Source of the DNA: Trissonchulus latispiculum
Lineage: Eukaryota; Nematoda; Enoplea; Enoplida; Ironidae
Assembly: GCA_030248195.1 (NCBI GenBank)
Contig: JASAND010021336.1
Location: forward strand, 1-64,000
Length of the DNA stretch: 64,000 nt
Direction of reading: 5' to 3'
The notes below the pieces were generated by a model that did not search any database, had not been told where the DNA came from, and worked only from the letters and a program-made list of their open reading frames with translations. Position 1 is the first letter of the stretch. Each line of letters opens with the position of its first letter. Below, piece by piece: positions 11,076 through 23,185 of this stretch. Made by a program: the position numbers and the translations under genes.

Positions 11076-11306
11076 TGTGAAGAAGACTGTTTTTATAACT
11101 GGACAAATAATTTGAAGCAAAGATTTGATCCTAGACTTGACATATGACATAATATGTACATATGTAATGAAACCGGATATAACCAGAAACTAACTGGTTG
11201 TTTACTGTTTACGCAGATATATTTGGCAACGTATTTGGTTTTCGTTAGATGTAAACAAGTAAAGTTGTAAATAGGTTGTGTCGAATTAGACTGTGCTTTC
11301 TTTACA
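11076..11306 (+). repeat. BEL/Pao 5' LTR
   Basis: 231 bp, TG...CA ends. It is followed immediately by TGGTGCCGAAAGCCG, the likely primer-binding site. Confidence 0.9.
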
Positions 11307-11659
11307 TGGTGCCGAAAGCCGTTTTCTAATTTGATATTTTTGGATTGCCAATTTTAATTTTTTTCTCATTTCTGCCGAAGTGGTAAGCGCCAGGCTTAGC
11401 TTAAGAGGCTAAGATTATCAATCTCAAGTCAAGGGCTTGGTGGATTACTAAGTCCAATATCGCCTTTAGAGCAATTACGAATTTGTTGTTGTGTCAAAGA
11501 CTTGGTGCATTACCAAGTCAACCTTCAATTTCGGTGCACAGTGCAACTCAAGTCAAAGGCTTAGTGCATTACTAAGTCTAACGATTTTGTAAGATTGGTA
11601 ACCATTTTTATTTAGTCAAATAATCACGTAAGTGATTTCCTTCTATTAGTAGTATAAAA
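11307..11659 (+). promoter_or_regulatory. BEL/Pao leader with repeated mini-hairpins
   Basis: Untranslated leader between the LTR and gag. Three related blocks (about 11425-11455, 11495-11522 and 11548-11580) each contain a CTTGG...CCAAG or ACTTAGT...ACTAAGT type inverted repeat around GCATTA. A packaging or dimerisation role is conceivable but is inference. Confidence 0.5.
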
Positions 11660-12973
11660 ATGGCAACCTTGATTCAACTAAAGCAAAGTCGCCAGGGTTA
11701 TCGGCTGAATGTTCAACGAATTTTTAGTAGTATAGATGACAAATGGGATCACAGGGAACAAGAACAAGTCTCCGCATTCAGAACTAATGCTCTTGCGAGA
11801 CAAACTGGAACGATAAATTTAAAACTTTCCGAACTCAATGAACAGATTGCAGCTAAATTAGAGCCGAAAGAGTTTCCGCAAGAAAGTGAAGCATGTGTTG
11901 ACTTGACTGAAAAAATCTGGGATGCCCCAGCAAAGGTGTCTGTTATGGTGGAGACCGTAAGCGGTAAGAGACCCGTCGAAGCAAATCCTGACCATGCTTC
12001 AGAAGCAGGCAGTGTTTCAAATGCAGTCAGGGTTAAGCTCCGAAAATTGGATCTCATAAAATTTAGTGGTGATCCAATTCAGTGGCAGGAGTTTTGGGAT
12101 TCTTTTGAATCGACTATTCATCATCGAAGTGACATCTCCGCGGTAGACAAATTCAAATACTTAAGAAGCCTGCTCAAGGGGGATGCACTAAAAATTGTTG
12201 AGGGCTATAGATTAACTGCTGCAAACTATGACGCGGTTATCGACACTTTGAAGGAACGCTATGGCAACACCGATATAACTATCTTTGCCCATTTCGAGAA
12301 AATGTTGGCACTTCCTGTTTCGGGAGCCGATACGTCCACCCTTCAGTCAGTCAACGATGAATGTGAGAGACATGTTCGCAGTCTAGTGGCGCTCGGTCTT
12401 CAGGAAGAACAATTTGGTCAAGTTTTCACTCCCATCATCTTGTCCAAAATGCCGAGACCAGTTCGCATAGAACTACATCGGAAAAATGGATCACGGCCTT
12501 GGACGTTGTCCAATTTGCGTGATATTCTGAAGGAAGAAATTACTGCTCGACAAATGGGTGAGTGGAGTTTAGGAGAGCGACAAAAGCCAAGCAGTGCTCC
12601 TCCTCGGGATCAGCACAGACCATTCTTCAAGAATAAGCCTCCTTCACTCAGCACACTAGCTCAAACGTCAAGACCTGCTCCGACTTGCATATTTTGCAAA
12701 GGTAAACACTTTTCAGACCAATGTTTAAAGGTCATCACTTTGGACGCTCGAAGAGCGGCCGAGCTAGTGGTCATTGTTTCAACTGTTTGTCCAACAAACA
12801 TTTGGCACAGGCCTGTCCAAAGACAGGCAAATGCTATCATTGTTCGAGGACTGGCCATCACAGTTCTCTATGTCCTTCGAAGTATGGCAAGTCCAAGCAA
12901 AATACTATGTGTTCCCATGAAACAGAAATTGCATCAGTCGAAGAAGGCATGGATCCGCCAGTGCCTGAGGTAG
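11660..12973 (+). CDS. BEL/Pao gag, frame runs off after the first zinc knuckle
   Basis: The frame starts at an ATG 354 bases past the LTR. Residues about 130-330 are the Pao-type gag domain (FSGDPIQWQEFWDSF, then FKYLRSLLKGDAL). A zinc knuckle CIFCKGKHFSDQC follows near residue 350. In related elements gag and pol are one frame; here a single-base slip near 12760 moves the following knuckles into the next frame. Residues beyond about 370 are therefore out-of-frame translation. Confidence 0.85.
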   Translation: MATLIQLKQSRQGYRLNVQRIFSSIDDKWDHREQEQVSAFRTNALARQTGTINLKLSELNEQIAAKLEPKEFPQESEACVDLTEKIWDAPAKVSVMVETVSGKRPVEANPDHASEAGSVSNAVRVKLRKLDLIKFSGDPIQWQEFWDSFESTIHHRSDISAVDKFKYLRSLLKGDALKIVEGYRLTAANYDAVIDTLKERYGNTDITIFAHFEKMLALPVSGADTSTLQSVNDECERHVRSLVALGLQEEQFGQVFTPIILSKMPRPVRIELHRKNGSRPWTLSNLRDILKEEITARQMGEWSLGERQKPSSAPPRDQHRPFFKNKPPSLSTLAQTSRPAPTCIFCKGKHFSDQCLKVITLDARRAAELVVIVSTVCPTNIWHRPVQRQANAIIVRGLAITVLYVLRSMASPSKILCVPMKQKLHQSKKAWIRQCLR

Positions 12974-14124
12974 CTGAGTCTTCTGTCAATACAAATTCTG
13001 TCCACATGCAGATGGCTCTGGTCAAGCTGAACAGTAAAACGAAGGCTCGTATTATTCTAGACACTGGAAGTTCCTGCTCTTATATAACGAGGCAATTATC
13101 CACGGAACTAAATTTGCATCCATTTGCCAATGCCAAAGTTTCCAATGCGAGATTTGAGGATGCAACTCGACGCACCAAAACGTATCAATGTGTATGTGTT
13201 GATCTTCCAGTTCGAAGCGGAGAGCAGGTGCGAATTAAGGCCTTTGTAACGGATACTATAACGTGTCCTTTACAAAAGTTCCCTCTTGATTTAAAGCGGC
13301 AACCTATTCTGAGCCAGATACAACTGGCAGACCCTCCGGTTTTGGAACCTACTTCAATTAACATTGACATCCTCATCGGCAGTGACCACTACTACGATGT
13401 CGTCACAGGTGAACTGATAACCTTAGACAATGGGCTCCATCTTGTTGGATCTAAACTTGGCTATATTGTATCCGGCAAGTCTAGTAATGGTTTCTCTCAT
13501 GGAGAATGTTCCTTTGTGTCTTCCCTTCTGTCAACCAATAAAGTATTCCCGCACACCTGCAATATCGAGCGCTTTTGGGCGTTGGAAGACATAGGGATTC
13601 GCGACGACAATTATGTCAAAGATGACGATACTGCGATTGCCAAGTTCAATAAGTCCATTCAGTTAGTTGATGGTCGATATGAGGTGAGTTGGCCTTGGAA
13701 AGACGAGGCAACCGACCTTCACAACAATTACAATTTAGCGTACTCTCGACTGGGATCACTTCTGAAACGTATTCAGCGACAGCCCAGCATAATTCAAAGC
13801 TATGACGACACAATCAAAGGTCAGTTGAAACGAGGTGTTATTGAAGAAGTGACCGAGGAATGCTGCGACAACAAAGTGCATTACATTCCCCACCATTGTG
13901 TTGTTAAACCTGACAGGACCACAACAAAGCTACGAGTGGTTTACGACGCATCGGCGAAGGAGATCAAAGAAGCTAGAAGTCTCAATGAGTGTCTTCTTCG
14001 CGGTCCTGTACTTCTGAGCAACCTGTGTGGCCTTATGGTCCGATTTCGACTTCACTCAATCGCAATAGTCAGCGATATAGAGAAGGCATTCCTTCAAATT
14101 GTCAAATTGTTCACTACGTCCTAG
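12721..14124 (+). pseudogene. BEL/Pao pol, part 1: knuckles, protease, RT start
   Basis: This frame continues gag after the first slip. It holds two more zinc knuckles (CFNCLSNKH...C and CYHCSRTGH...C), an aspartic protease site (LDTGSSCSYI) and the first part of the reverse transcriptase, up to the catalytic aspartate of motif A (SDIEKAFLQI). It then ends in TAG after a second frameshift near 14100. The ATG at 12721 is incidental; real translation would come from gag. Confidence 0.85.
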
Positions 14125-17100
14125 TGACAGAGATGTTACTAGATTTCTATGGATCAAAGATATCCAACAGTCGCTGAACAAGGCAAATTTGATAACCTAT
14201 CGGTTCACGCGAGTTCCGTTTGGCATAATCTCAAGTCCTTTTCTTTTGTCAGCGACTATTCAACATCATTTACTGCAACAATCCTCTCCTACGGCTAAGA
14301 AGATATCGGAGAACATCTATGTGGACAATGTTATTTGCGGTTCAGATAATTTGGATAACGCCAAATGTTTTTATCCAGACGCCAAGGCTCTTTTTCAAGG
14401 TATTTCTATGAACCTTAGAGAATGGTTTTCAAATAGTCCAGAACTGAGTTCTCTTATCCCTAAAATAGACAGAGGAGAGGGTGCATCAGCTAAGATTCTT
14501 GGCATGCATTGGGACACCGAATATGATACAATTTCTTGTGTGAACCCCAAGATAAATGGGACTGAAGTCCTGACCAAGAGACAACTGGTTCAATCAGTGT
14601 CAAAGATATTCGATCCTTGCGGTTTATTTTCTCCGATTGTCGTGAAGGCAAAATTTTTGGTTCAGACATTGTGGAAAGAAAAGGTCAAATGGGACGACTC
14701 TCTACCAACGAATATACGGACCGACTGGGAAGCTTGCTGTCAGCAATTACAAAATTTAAACGAACTGGCAGTTCCAAGACTGATTTGTAATTGTCCACAG
14801 CAAAATTGGCAACTTCATTGCTTTTGTGATGCTTCTGGAAAGGCGTATACATCAGCAGTGTATCTTAGACCGCAGCAGGACAGCTGTGATCTCAAGTCAA
14901 TTAATTTGGTTTTTGCCAAAACGAAATTGACGCCAACAAAGCCAATCAGTCTACCTCGGTTAGAGTTAATGGCTGTTGTCATAGGAACCCGCTTGATGAA
15001 ATTTTTAGTTAAAGAACTTCACATTCCAATAGCTGAGACCTATATTTGGACAGATTCTCAATGTGTTCTTCATTGGCTGAACTCGACAAAGGTACTTACT
15101 GTGTTTGTCTCCAATCGAGTCCGAGAAGTGAAAGCCAGCTCTGTTACTCAGTTTGGATATGTGCCAACGGAGTGCAATCCTGCTGATATTTCCTCACGAG
15201 GGTGTACTATCGAAACTTTGAAGCATTCCGAGTTGTGGTGGCACGGTCCCACTTTCTTGAGTCTGCCCCGTACGGAATGGCCCAAATTTATTGCAACCAA
15301 CGAAGCAGCACTTGCTGCTGCCGAAGTAGTTACTTGTACAACAGAAATTTCTACTTCTAATAGCGCGGCTATAGGACTATATGGTATAGAAATTGCCAAG
15401 TTTTCCTCACTAACAAAGTTACTTCGAGTCACCAGCTGGGTGAAACGATTCATCGAAAACCTTAAGGGCAAGATTTCCTCTACGAGATATCCATCGGTCT
15501 CTTATCCAATGAAGACGGGTTTTCTTTCATCAGACGAGCTAAATTCATCGCTGTGGGCGTGGGCATTCCACGTTCAACAGCAGTGTTACAGCTCAGAAAA
15601 TAGCCTAAGCTCTCAAATGAAACGACAATTGGACCTGTTCACTGACCAATCTGGTTTACTAAGGTGTGGCGGCAGGCTACATCACTCTGAGTTAGCCGAA
15701 ACTGCAAAATTTCCGATTTTGCTGCCAAAAGATTATTGGTTCACCCACTTGATTATTCAAGATACTCATCAGAAGGTTCATCATGCAGGTGTTAAGCATA
15801 CTTTAACTCAACTGCGTAACAAGTTTTGTGTTCCCCAGGGTAAATCAATGGTCGAACGAGTTTTGAACGCTTGTCAAGTGTGTCGCCTTACGGAGGGTGG
15901 ACCTTTCAAATTGCCTAAATTTCCGCCGTTGCCGCCTTGTAGAGTAACACAGTTTCCTCCTTTCACTTACACAGGAGTTGACTATTTAGGACCCTTATTG
16001 GTGGACAATATGGGCAATCAAACTAAGGTATGGATATGCCTTTTTACATGCGCTGGAACTAGAGCTATTCATTTAGACGTCGTCTTGGATCTTTCAGCCA
16101 AAGAATTTTTGCTAGCATTTCGAAGATTCATTAGTCATTATAGAGCCCCAAAATTGGTTATTTCGGATAATGCAACCAATTTCAAATTAGCTAGCACGAC
16201 TCTTGAGAAACTTTGGCATGACGTCACTGCAAGTGAAGAAGTTCAATCGTTTTGCTGTAATCAAGGCATCGAATGGAAATTTATTCCCGAGTATGCTCCT
16301 TGGATGGGAGGGTTCTACGAGAGATTAGTCGGTTTAACCAAGAGATCACTCAGAAAAGTGTTGGGAAGATCTTCCGTAAATCTTATTCAGTTACAGACGT
16401 TGGTCGCCGAAGTATCATCAGTTCTCAATACTCGCCCTTTGGTGACAGCAGAAGACATCAATGATCGGGTACTTACTCCTTCACACTTGCTTGGAAAGGA
16501 TGTTGGCATCCCAATCTTTCCGAGTTCTGAAGTTCGTGACGATTATGTTTTAAAGAAACATCGTGCAGATGATTTAGTGGAGTACTGGAAGAAAATAAAC
16601 CGACTGAGTAACCTATTCTGGGATACATGGAGATCTTGGTATCTCACTTCTCTGCGAGAGCACGATTTGGCTTCTAGACAAAGAAAGGTAGTATCGTTGC
16701 TACCAGAGGTTGGCCAGGCCGTTTTGGTAAAGGATAATCTACCCAGATCTGTATGGAAAGTTGGAAGAATCACTCAGTTAAATTACTCTGCAGACGGAAA
16801 TGTGAGATCTGCCCGGTTGAGGTTAGCAACAGGGAAAACCGTTATTCGACCTTTAAAGCTGCTATATCCCATTGAGATGGGTTCAGATGTTCTCAATACT
16901 TGTGGTGATGGCGGTAGCGTTTATCGTCTGCCACCACAACGAATCGGCGAAGCTGTGAAAGGCGGTAGCATTTGTCGCTTATCACAGCAAGCATCAGACC
17001 AAACAGGAAGTACAAAAGAGGATAGCGTACAGTATAAAGCCGATAACAATGGCAACTACAAACAATGTGATGGTCTTAGGAGCAACACGAGTTTCATTAA

Positions 17101-17242
17101 ATTTGGTCCAGTCTTAGACTTGGATTCGAACCAAGCACACCCTGCACGTCCTGCAGAGTCTCTCCAAACACGTCCTTGCCGAACAGCTGCTGATCGTGCG
17201 AGAAGAAAATTCAAAACTATGAACTTTTATGAGGACGACTAG
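14099..17242 (+). pseudogene. BEL/Pao pol, part 2: RT end, RNase H, integrase
   Basis: A 1047-codon frame carrying the rest of pol. YVDN of the reverse transcriptase active site is near residue 75. RNase H follows (CFCDASGKAYTS near 240; TDSQCVLHWL). The integrase zinc-binding region (HHAGVKHTLTQL...CQVC near 560) and DDE core come next: aspartates in GVDYLG (about 625) and ISDNATNF (about 689), glutamate in FYERLVG (about 741). Every catalytic residue is kept, so the only visible damage is the upstream shift. A hydrophilic tail of about 110 residues follows the integrase. Confidence 0.88.
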
Positions 17243-17457
17243 ATTTAGCAGGAATTCGATTACAATGGTTTATTTGTTGATTGGTCATGATGATCCGTAT
17301 TTCGATTGTATTCCCACATTCCCAACCTTATATACCTTTTTGATGGTGTCAACGATAGTTCTGTGGAAGTGGCACAGTGGTGCTTGGTTCTGGAATTTTA
17401 TTATCCAATTACCCTAATGCTTCAAAGCCGAATACGATGACATTTTGGTTTCGGGAG

Positions 17458-17690
17458 TGTGAAGAAGACTGTTTTTATAACTGGACAAATAATTTGAAGC
17501 AAAGATTTGATCCTAGACTTGACATATGACATAATATGTACATATGTAATGAAACCGGATATAACCAGAAACTGTAACTGGTTGTTTACTGTTTACGCAG
17601 ATATATTTGGCAACGTATTTGGTTTTCGTTAGATGTAAACAAGTAAAGTTGTAAATAGGTTGTTTCGAATTAGGCTGTGCTTTCTTTACA
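17458..17690 (+). repeat. BEL/Pao 3' LTR
   Basis: 233 bp, preceded by a short purine tract (CGGGAG). It differs from the 5' LTR by a 2-base insertion and a few substitutions. Confidence 0.9.
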
Positions 17691-17695
17691 CATAC

Positions 17696-18616
17696 TGTTG
17701 TAATCTCTGATCGAAGAATATAATTGTTAAAATTGAGTTAAGATCCTGGACTGGTTTAGTTAAAGAAATCATCATCCATGGAAAGTATGCAACTTTGCTT
17801 TTAGTTCTCGATTAAATCTTTCTATTGCACCATTACACATATTGCCAGTTCAGCTCAGTTTTCGTTTACGAATTACTAACTCTTGGTAAAACTCAAGGAG
17901 GACAACGTGTGTAACACTCTTTATATTTATAATTTGCAAAACTAACCCGATTTAATATACTAGATTCCTTAGCTATGATTCTATAAACCAAAATTTTGTT
18001 TGGTTTTCGCTTCATAATTTAGTACACCGTGTATAAAAACGTTCAGCCGCTTACTTCCTTTTAATTCTAATTAAACCAACCTGCTATAAGCTCAAGAACA
18101 TTATACAACATCCAAGTAAAGCGTTCAGCCACAGAGGTTTAGCTATAATTTAGCTTAAAAAATCTGCTTTTGCTTTTGAATTTGTTTTCTATTTCTACTC
18201 GGTAACGGTGGTGAAGTTCTTCTCTTATCGGTGGTCGCAGACCTTCACCCATCTGGGGATGTTGCGGGTGTGGAAAGGGGTTCATTTCAGGCTGCCCATG
18301 TTGTATTTCTACATAGCCTAGCTGTGCTATGCCTTTCACATTTTCTGTTGCCGTGGCATGGACTGGCATCCACTGCTATTCCTGGGGGAAAGTTTTGATC
18401 TGTCACGTACTACATTGTTTTCACAGCAACTCGGTGCTCAGTATAACGGAAAAGTGTGGATCAGGCAACCACTGTTACAGATAAAGCATTACATTCTCTT
18501 GATCGTCAAGGAAACTTGTGACACTGGAAACGGTCACGGACCATGACAGAGAAGGACAGGTAGGTATCCAATCTTCCAAAGAATTATGAAGAAATGCAAC
18601 AGAAAGAAGGGTGCCT
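17696..18616. other. intergenic, no gene seen
   Basis: No convincing gene or element end. Short open frames at 18139-18369 (minus) and 18358-18546 (plus) overlap each other and show no motif. Confidence 0.45.
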
Positions 18617-18695
18617 GGTAGGGTGCCACTTTTAAGTTAATCAAGCGTAACAAGAGTAATTAAGTCAGTTCCTCCCCACAAAATTTACAAAAGCC
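18617..18695. mobile_element. end fragment of the 10.1-kb foldback family
   Basis: About 79 bases nearly identical to the right terminus of the element at 10092-10997 (GTAGGGTGCCAC...AAAAGCC). The other arm is missing, so this is a truncated relic. Confidence 0.7.
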
Positions 18696-18951
18696 GAATC
18701 CACTGACGGCCCAAACAGCCGAGGCAACCCGTGCACCCGGAGCTACCTCAGAACTTGAGAACAACCACTTCACCTATTTTTAAGGTACTAAAATGAAATA
18801 AAATTACTGAAAGTTTAGTATTTTAAATACTTTAGAAATATTTTGGAAATTTACAATATTTTAAATAAACTTAAGAATATCTTTCTAAGCCTAGTTTCAG
18901 GCTTCAGCAATTTGATCAGTCTGTTAAGAATTTAACTGTCTGCACCAGCAC

Positions 18952-19616
18952 CAAGAGTACATAATAGAATAAGAGTATGAAACTCTTACGCTACTATGTA
19001 CTAAACATGCTTGACATGCTCGGGTCGCTAACTCGGGACCCCCCCCCCCCCGAAAGTCTCGGGGGGGTCCCACCCTACACTAATTACATGCTTTCATACA
19101 AGTGTGTGTCTGCTCGCTGATTCGCTAATTAGCTTAGGCTTACGATAGGCATTTTATTAGTAATTTTAATTAATTAATTATAACTTTAATTAGGTTAATG
19201 TAATTAAAAAACTAATTCGACAACTTTGTAGCATTTTTTCTGCTCTTTCCAATGATATAAAAATTGTTGCACAAAACAAAAATTCGTAGGAATATAGTCT
19301 GCAACAATTTTTATATCGTTGGAAAGAGCAGAAAAAATGCTACAAAGTTGTCGAATTAGTTTTTTAATTACATTAACCTAATTAAAGTTATAATTAATTA
19401 ATTAAAATTACTAATAAAATGCCTATCGTAAGCCTAAGCTAATTAGCGAATCAGCGAGCAGACACACACTTGTATGAAATCATGTAATTAGTGTAGGGTG
19501 GGACCCCCCCGAGACTTTCGGGGGGGGGGTCCCGAGTTAGCGACCCGAGCATGTCAAGCATGTTTAGTACATAGTAGCGTAAGAGTTTCATACTCTTATT
19601 CTATTATGTACTCTTG
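18952..19616. mobile_element. near-perfect palindromic MITE, copy A
   Basis: 665 bp made of two arms of about 320 bp that are almost exact reverse complements around a short spacer near 19275-19300. Ends are CAAGAGTACATAATAG and its complement. An exact 7-bp duplication CCAGCAC flanks it (18945-18951 and 19617-19623). The arms contain C and G runs at 19038-19052 and 19520-19530. It has no coding capacity; a transcript would fold into one long hairpin. Confidence 0.9.
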
Positions 19617-19831
19617 CCAGCACATTTCAAAAGTGTTCACTGAACCAATTTAGCTGCATTAACTTGGCAAACCGAAACATAATAGGGCTGCTTTAATTAC
19701 ACAAACTCGTTTAGCCAGTTAACGTGTTTGGAACCTTCTAATACAAATCGTTCTGTAAAGCTGTAAAGAACGTGAAGAACTATGGAGCTTACTGCGCTTT
19801 TGCATCTGATTATCCATTAACGTACGCTTCT

Positions 19832-19947
19832 AGGAGTACATAATACATATTAGGCAAGGAGCACATGATACAGGATAAGCGTCATACGCTATGTATTGTG
19901 AACACGCAACATCCTCTGCACGCTATTGGCTGACCCCCTTGGATTTG
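19832..19947. mobile_element. palindrome family, copy B left piece
   Basis: A diverged left end of the CAAGAGTACATAATA family (GGAGTACATAATA, then GCGTCATACGCTATG, then GCTGACCCCC). The matching inner right arm is at about 20388-20430 and the right terminus at 24817-24864, so the copy was split by later insertions including the gypsy element. Confidence 0.6.
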
Positions 19948-20387
19948 TTTCAGTTGTTTCTTACATTTCCATTTCAAAATTATTAAAATGTGAGGCTAAA
20001 CTCATGAACGTTCAAACTAAAATTCCACTCTTGTGTGCAGTCCAAAGCCGGACTTAGCTAATTGTCTTTTTGACTCAAATTTGCGCGCGTTTAGTTAATT
20101 TAGTTAGTTAGTTTATTTATTTAGTTAGCTTAATTTAGTCTTGAAGTGGGAAGCGGGAGAGTCGGTTAGTCTTTCAAGCCATTTTTAGGCTCCACTAACT
20201 TTGGCGCCTACAGTTTTGTCTGGAGTCATTATACGGCTTGTTGACCTTGTGTCTCTATTTTAATTTTAAATTGACGTTCTGGTGCTTATATGTCAAATTT
20301 ATTTTGTTGTTCTGGGTAACATTTGTAAATTTACAATAAACTAGCATCATTATTTAGTTTCGTTTTCTCTGGGTGAGGGGTTCTGAA

Positions 20388-20430
20388 TTATGGGGGGGGT
20401 CAGCGGTAGCGTGCAGAGGATGTGTGAGGC
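20388..20430. repeat. copy B inner right arm
   Basis: GGGGGGTCAGCGGTAGCGTG... is complementary to 19895-19938 and marks the far side of the palindrome spacer. Confidence 0.55.
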
Positions 20431-20968
20431 TTATATGTGGAGGCAAAACTTTTGAACCGACAGGATGTGCAGAATGATTTAGACTACTATGTAGACAAGA
20501 ATTGCTTTTGAATCATGAATTCAGTGTTTGCCGAATATATTGTTTTATTGTTTATTTTGTGGTGCTAAAGTGATTTTTTGCGACAGAATTCCGTTTTTTG
20601 ATCATGTTATAAAATTCTCTAGCTAAGTATGAATGTTGAAACGTCTAATCTTTGGATCATAGGAAGAATTTTCCCTCCCAGCACTAAGGGAGGGATTCTT
20701 CATATTAGGACTTAGACTTTAAACTGGTTTGTCCTGCTAACCTGAGGTAAAATGGACGATGCTTTAATTTTTTTGAATCTGATTTACAAAACAAACTTTT
20801 GCATTAACTAAAAGCGTTTTCAATGGAAAGGAAAGGTGTAGCGGATGTAGAAAACATAAACTAATTATAAATATAAAAATGTTTGACAGTTTTCGGAGAT
20901 TGCATCTGTGCCTGTTGTTCTGAATATAGTCAGTGTCGTGTTGTAGCAAAAAGCTACGCAAAAACAAA

Positions 20969-21971
20969 GGGGAGCTGAGACGATTTTTGGGACTTACTAA
21001 TTATTGTAGAAGGTTCATTAAAGATTTTTTCAGGGAAAGCTAAACCTTTGAACGCTTTGTTGGCTGATTCTGCTTCTTGGTCCTGGACAACCCCACAGGA
21101 ATCAGCATTTTCGACTTTGAAGCAGGCATTGTGTACAGCTCCTGTTCTCGCCTTCCCGGACTTTAAAGTTCCCTTCAGATTGACAACGGATGCCTCTGGT
21201 ACTGCCGCCGGGGCAATCTTGTCTCAGGTAACCGATGGTCAGGAAAAGATTATAGCATATGCCAGCAAGACCTTTAGCGATCAGCAGCAGAAGTGGTCTA
21301 CATTTGAAAGAGAACTCTATGCGATTGTATGGGCCACCGAATGGTTTCGTCCATATTTATCGCATGCAAAATTTTCAATTTACACTGATCACAAACCACT
21401 TCTTTACCTGAAATCTTTAAAAAATCCGTCTCCAAAACTGGCTCGTTGGATTCTGAAGCTGAGTCAGTTATCCTTCGACATATTCCATGTGCCAGGGAAG
21501 AGTATTCCACACGTTGACGCCCTTAGCAGATTGCCGCGCGTTTCCCAGATGGGTCAGTCGGTCTGCAACATAATAGATAATTCAGCGGATTTTGCAGCCG
21601 CTCAACAAGCGGATGATGCCATGACACGCATCTACGATGCAAAGAAAGCCCATCTTTCGCGTGCACACATTCACAACCCATCAAATGACGAAAAGCAACT
21701 ACTCAAACATTGGCAAAGGCTGCACCTGAAAGACAACCTTCTATGGTTCCGAAAACCGAAAGGACCGTTCAGATTACTTGTTCCCAAATCGAAAAGACAA
21801 GAAATCTTATCTTCATATCATCGCTCACCTACCAGCTGCCACTTTAGTGCGAAACGTACTTACTTCCGATTACGCAGCACAGTATTCTGGCCGCGGATGT
21901 TTACCGATGTTTACAACTTCTGTTATAGCTGCCCAAGCTGTGAAAAGAACACAACACGCGGTAAACCATAG
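20969..21971 (+). pseudogene. gypsy pol fragment: RT tail, RNase H, integrase zinc finger
   Basis: It begins with the RT connection sequence FLGLTNYCRRFIKDF and continues through RNase H (LTTDASGTAAGAIL, ERELYAIVW, TDHKPLLY, HVDALSRL). It ends in the integrase H2C2 zinc finger (H...H...CPSCEKN), then stops at GKP. A frameshift of about one base lies near 21000-21045, before the ATG at 21048. The downstream integrase core is in another frame from about 22000. Confidence 0.85.
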
Positions 21972-22013
21972 AAGATTCCTCTTCATCCTATTAATAGTTC
22001 GCGACCGTTCGAG

Positions 22014-22679
22014 TTGGTGGCCGTTGATATTTTCGGTCCATTGACGCGAACGGAAAGGGATAATAAATACATTCTTGTGGTTATCGACCACTTTTCAAAG
22101 TTTGTTCAACTTTATCCTCTAAAGACACAAACAGCCGAGGAAATATCCCAGAATCTCCTCAAGTTCACGCTAACGTTTGGTATACCTGACAACATTTTAT
22201 CGGACAGAGGAGCTAACTTTACTTCAGCCGTCCTGAAGTCACTCTATGGTGAGCTGGGAATTCGCGGAAAAACTACGACCCCATACCACCCCGAAGGTAA
22301 TGGTTTGGTTGAGAGATTTAACCAGACCCTCGGCCGTTGCCTCAGACACTACGTCGACGAGTCTCAAACCAATTGGGACTTATTCCTGGCTACAACGGCC
22401 TTTGCCTACAATACCACGCCTCATGAGTCGACACAGGTACCGCCACACGAGGCGGTGTTTCAGGTTCCTGCCAAGACACCTAGCGATTTCTCAATTCCTA
22501 GCACTGTAGACCCGCATCATCGGCTTCACGTCGACGTTCGGAAAATCATTCGAAATACCTTGAAGCTCAACGCAGCCGTTTGGAGCGGATACGTTTTGAA
22601 CGGCCAGCTGGTTTTCCAGTTAACTCGCTGGTTTGGGTTAGGAACTTCAGGAAAGTACCTGGGAGGTCCCCGAAACTAG
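22014..22679 (+). pseudogene. gypsy integrase core
   Basis: DDE integrase with all three acidic residues: VDIFGPL, LSDRGANF and GLVERFNQT. It is separated from the upstream fragment by a stop and frameshift near 21970 and runs out of frame near 22590, where the C-terminal module continues in another frame. It would be inactive as it stands. Confidence 0.85.
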
Positions 22680-23053
22680 ATGCGCAATGGTTGGGTCCTT
22701 ACTTCGTTGTAGAAGACATGGGAAATAACAGTTTCTTGCTACGGGATGTGGCAACCGGCCGGTTAAGCAGTTGTCACGTCAAGCACATGAAGCCTTGTTA
22801 TTCGGACGTCTACCCAGCAACTTCCGGATCATTCGGTGGTAGTGGCGGCACTGAATCCGGTGGGTATTCGCCGAGCAGCTATGGCGTTAAGGGGGATCCA
22901 ATCTCGGTTTCGGACGGTGGATCTTGGGTCTTTGTTCCGTCAGGGGCTGCCGCAGTTCCTCTTCGTAGATACCCTCTGCGACGTCGGCAGAGACCAACTA
23001 GATTCGATCCTGTTACAGGGGAGTTCTACCGGCAACCTGGTTTTCTTCACTAG
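22580..23053 (+). pseudogene. gypsy integrase C-terminal GPY/F module
   Basis: It contains LVWVRNFRK and AQWLGPYFVVEDMGNNSFLL, the GPY/F module that follows the integrase core in Ty3/gypsy elements. A proline- and glycine-rich tail ends 12 bases before the 3' LTR. Confidence 0.8.
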
Positions 23054-23064
23054 CCCGGGAGGAA

Positions 23065-23185
23065 TGTAGCGGATGTAGAAAACATGTTTGAAAACAAACT
23101 AATTATAAATATAAAAATGTTTGACAGTTTTCGGAGATTGCATCTGTGCCTGTTGTTCTGAATATAGTCAGTAGTCGTGTTGTAG
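23065..23185 (+). repeat. gypsy 3' LTR (at least this part)
   Basis: Matches 20837-20957 with a short insertion after GAAAACAT. The true LTR end is uncertain because the left copy is truncated at its junction with pol. Confidence 0.7.

Larger units (their letters stand above)
11076..17690 (+). mobile_element. full-length BEL/Pao LTR retrotransposon
   Basis: A 6.6-kb element with LTRs at 11076-11306 and 17458-17690 (start TGTGAAGAAGACTG, end CTTTACA) that differ at only a few positions. It is flanked by an exact 5-bp duplication CATAC (11071-11075 and 17691-17695). Domain order is gag, zinc knuckles, protease, reverse transcriptase, RNase H, integrase, typical of BEL/Pao. Two frameshifts break the polyprotein, so the copy is not autonomous, although the similar LTRs and exact duplication point to a fairly recent insertion. 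Confidence 0.93.

Noticed and set aside
11749..12057. 102-codon minus-strand frame
   Set aside because: Antisense shadow of the BEL/Pao gag, which has clear domain motifs on the plus strand.
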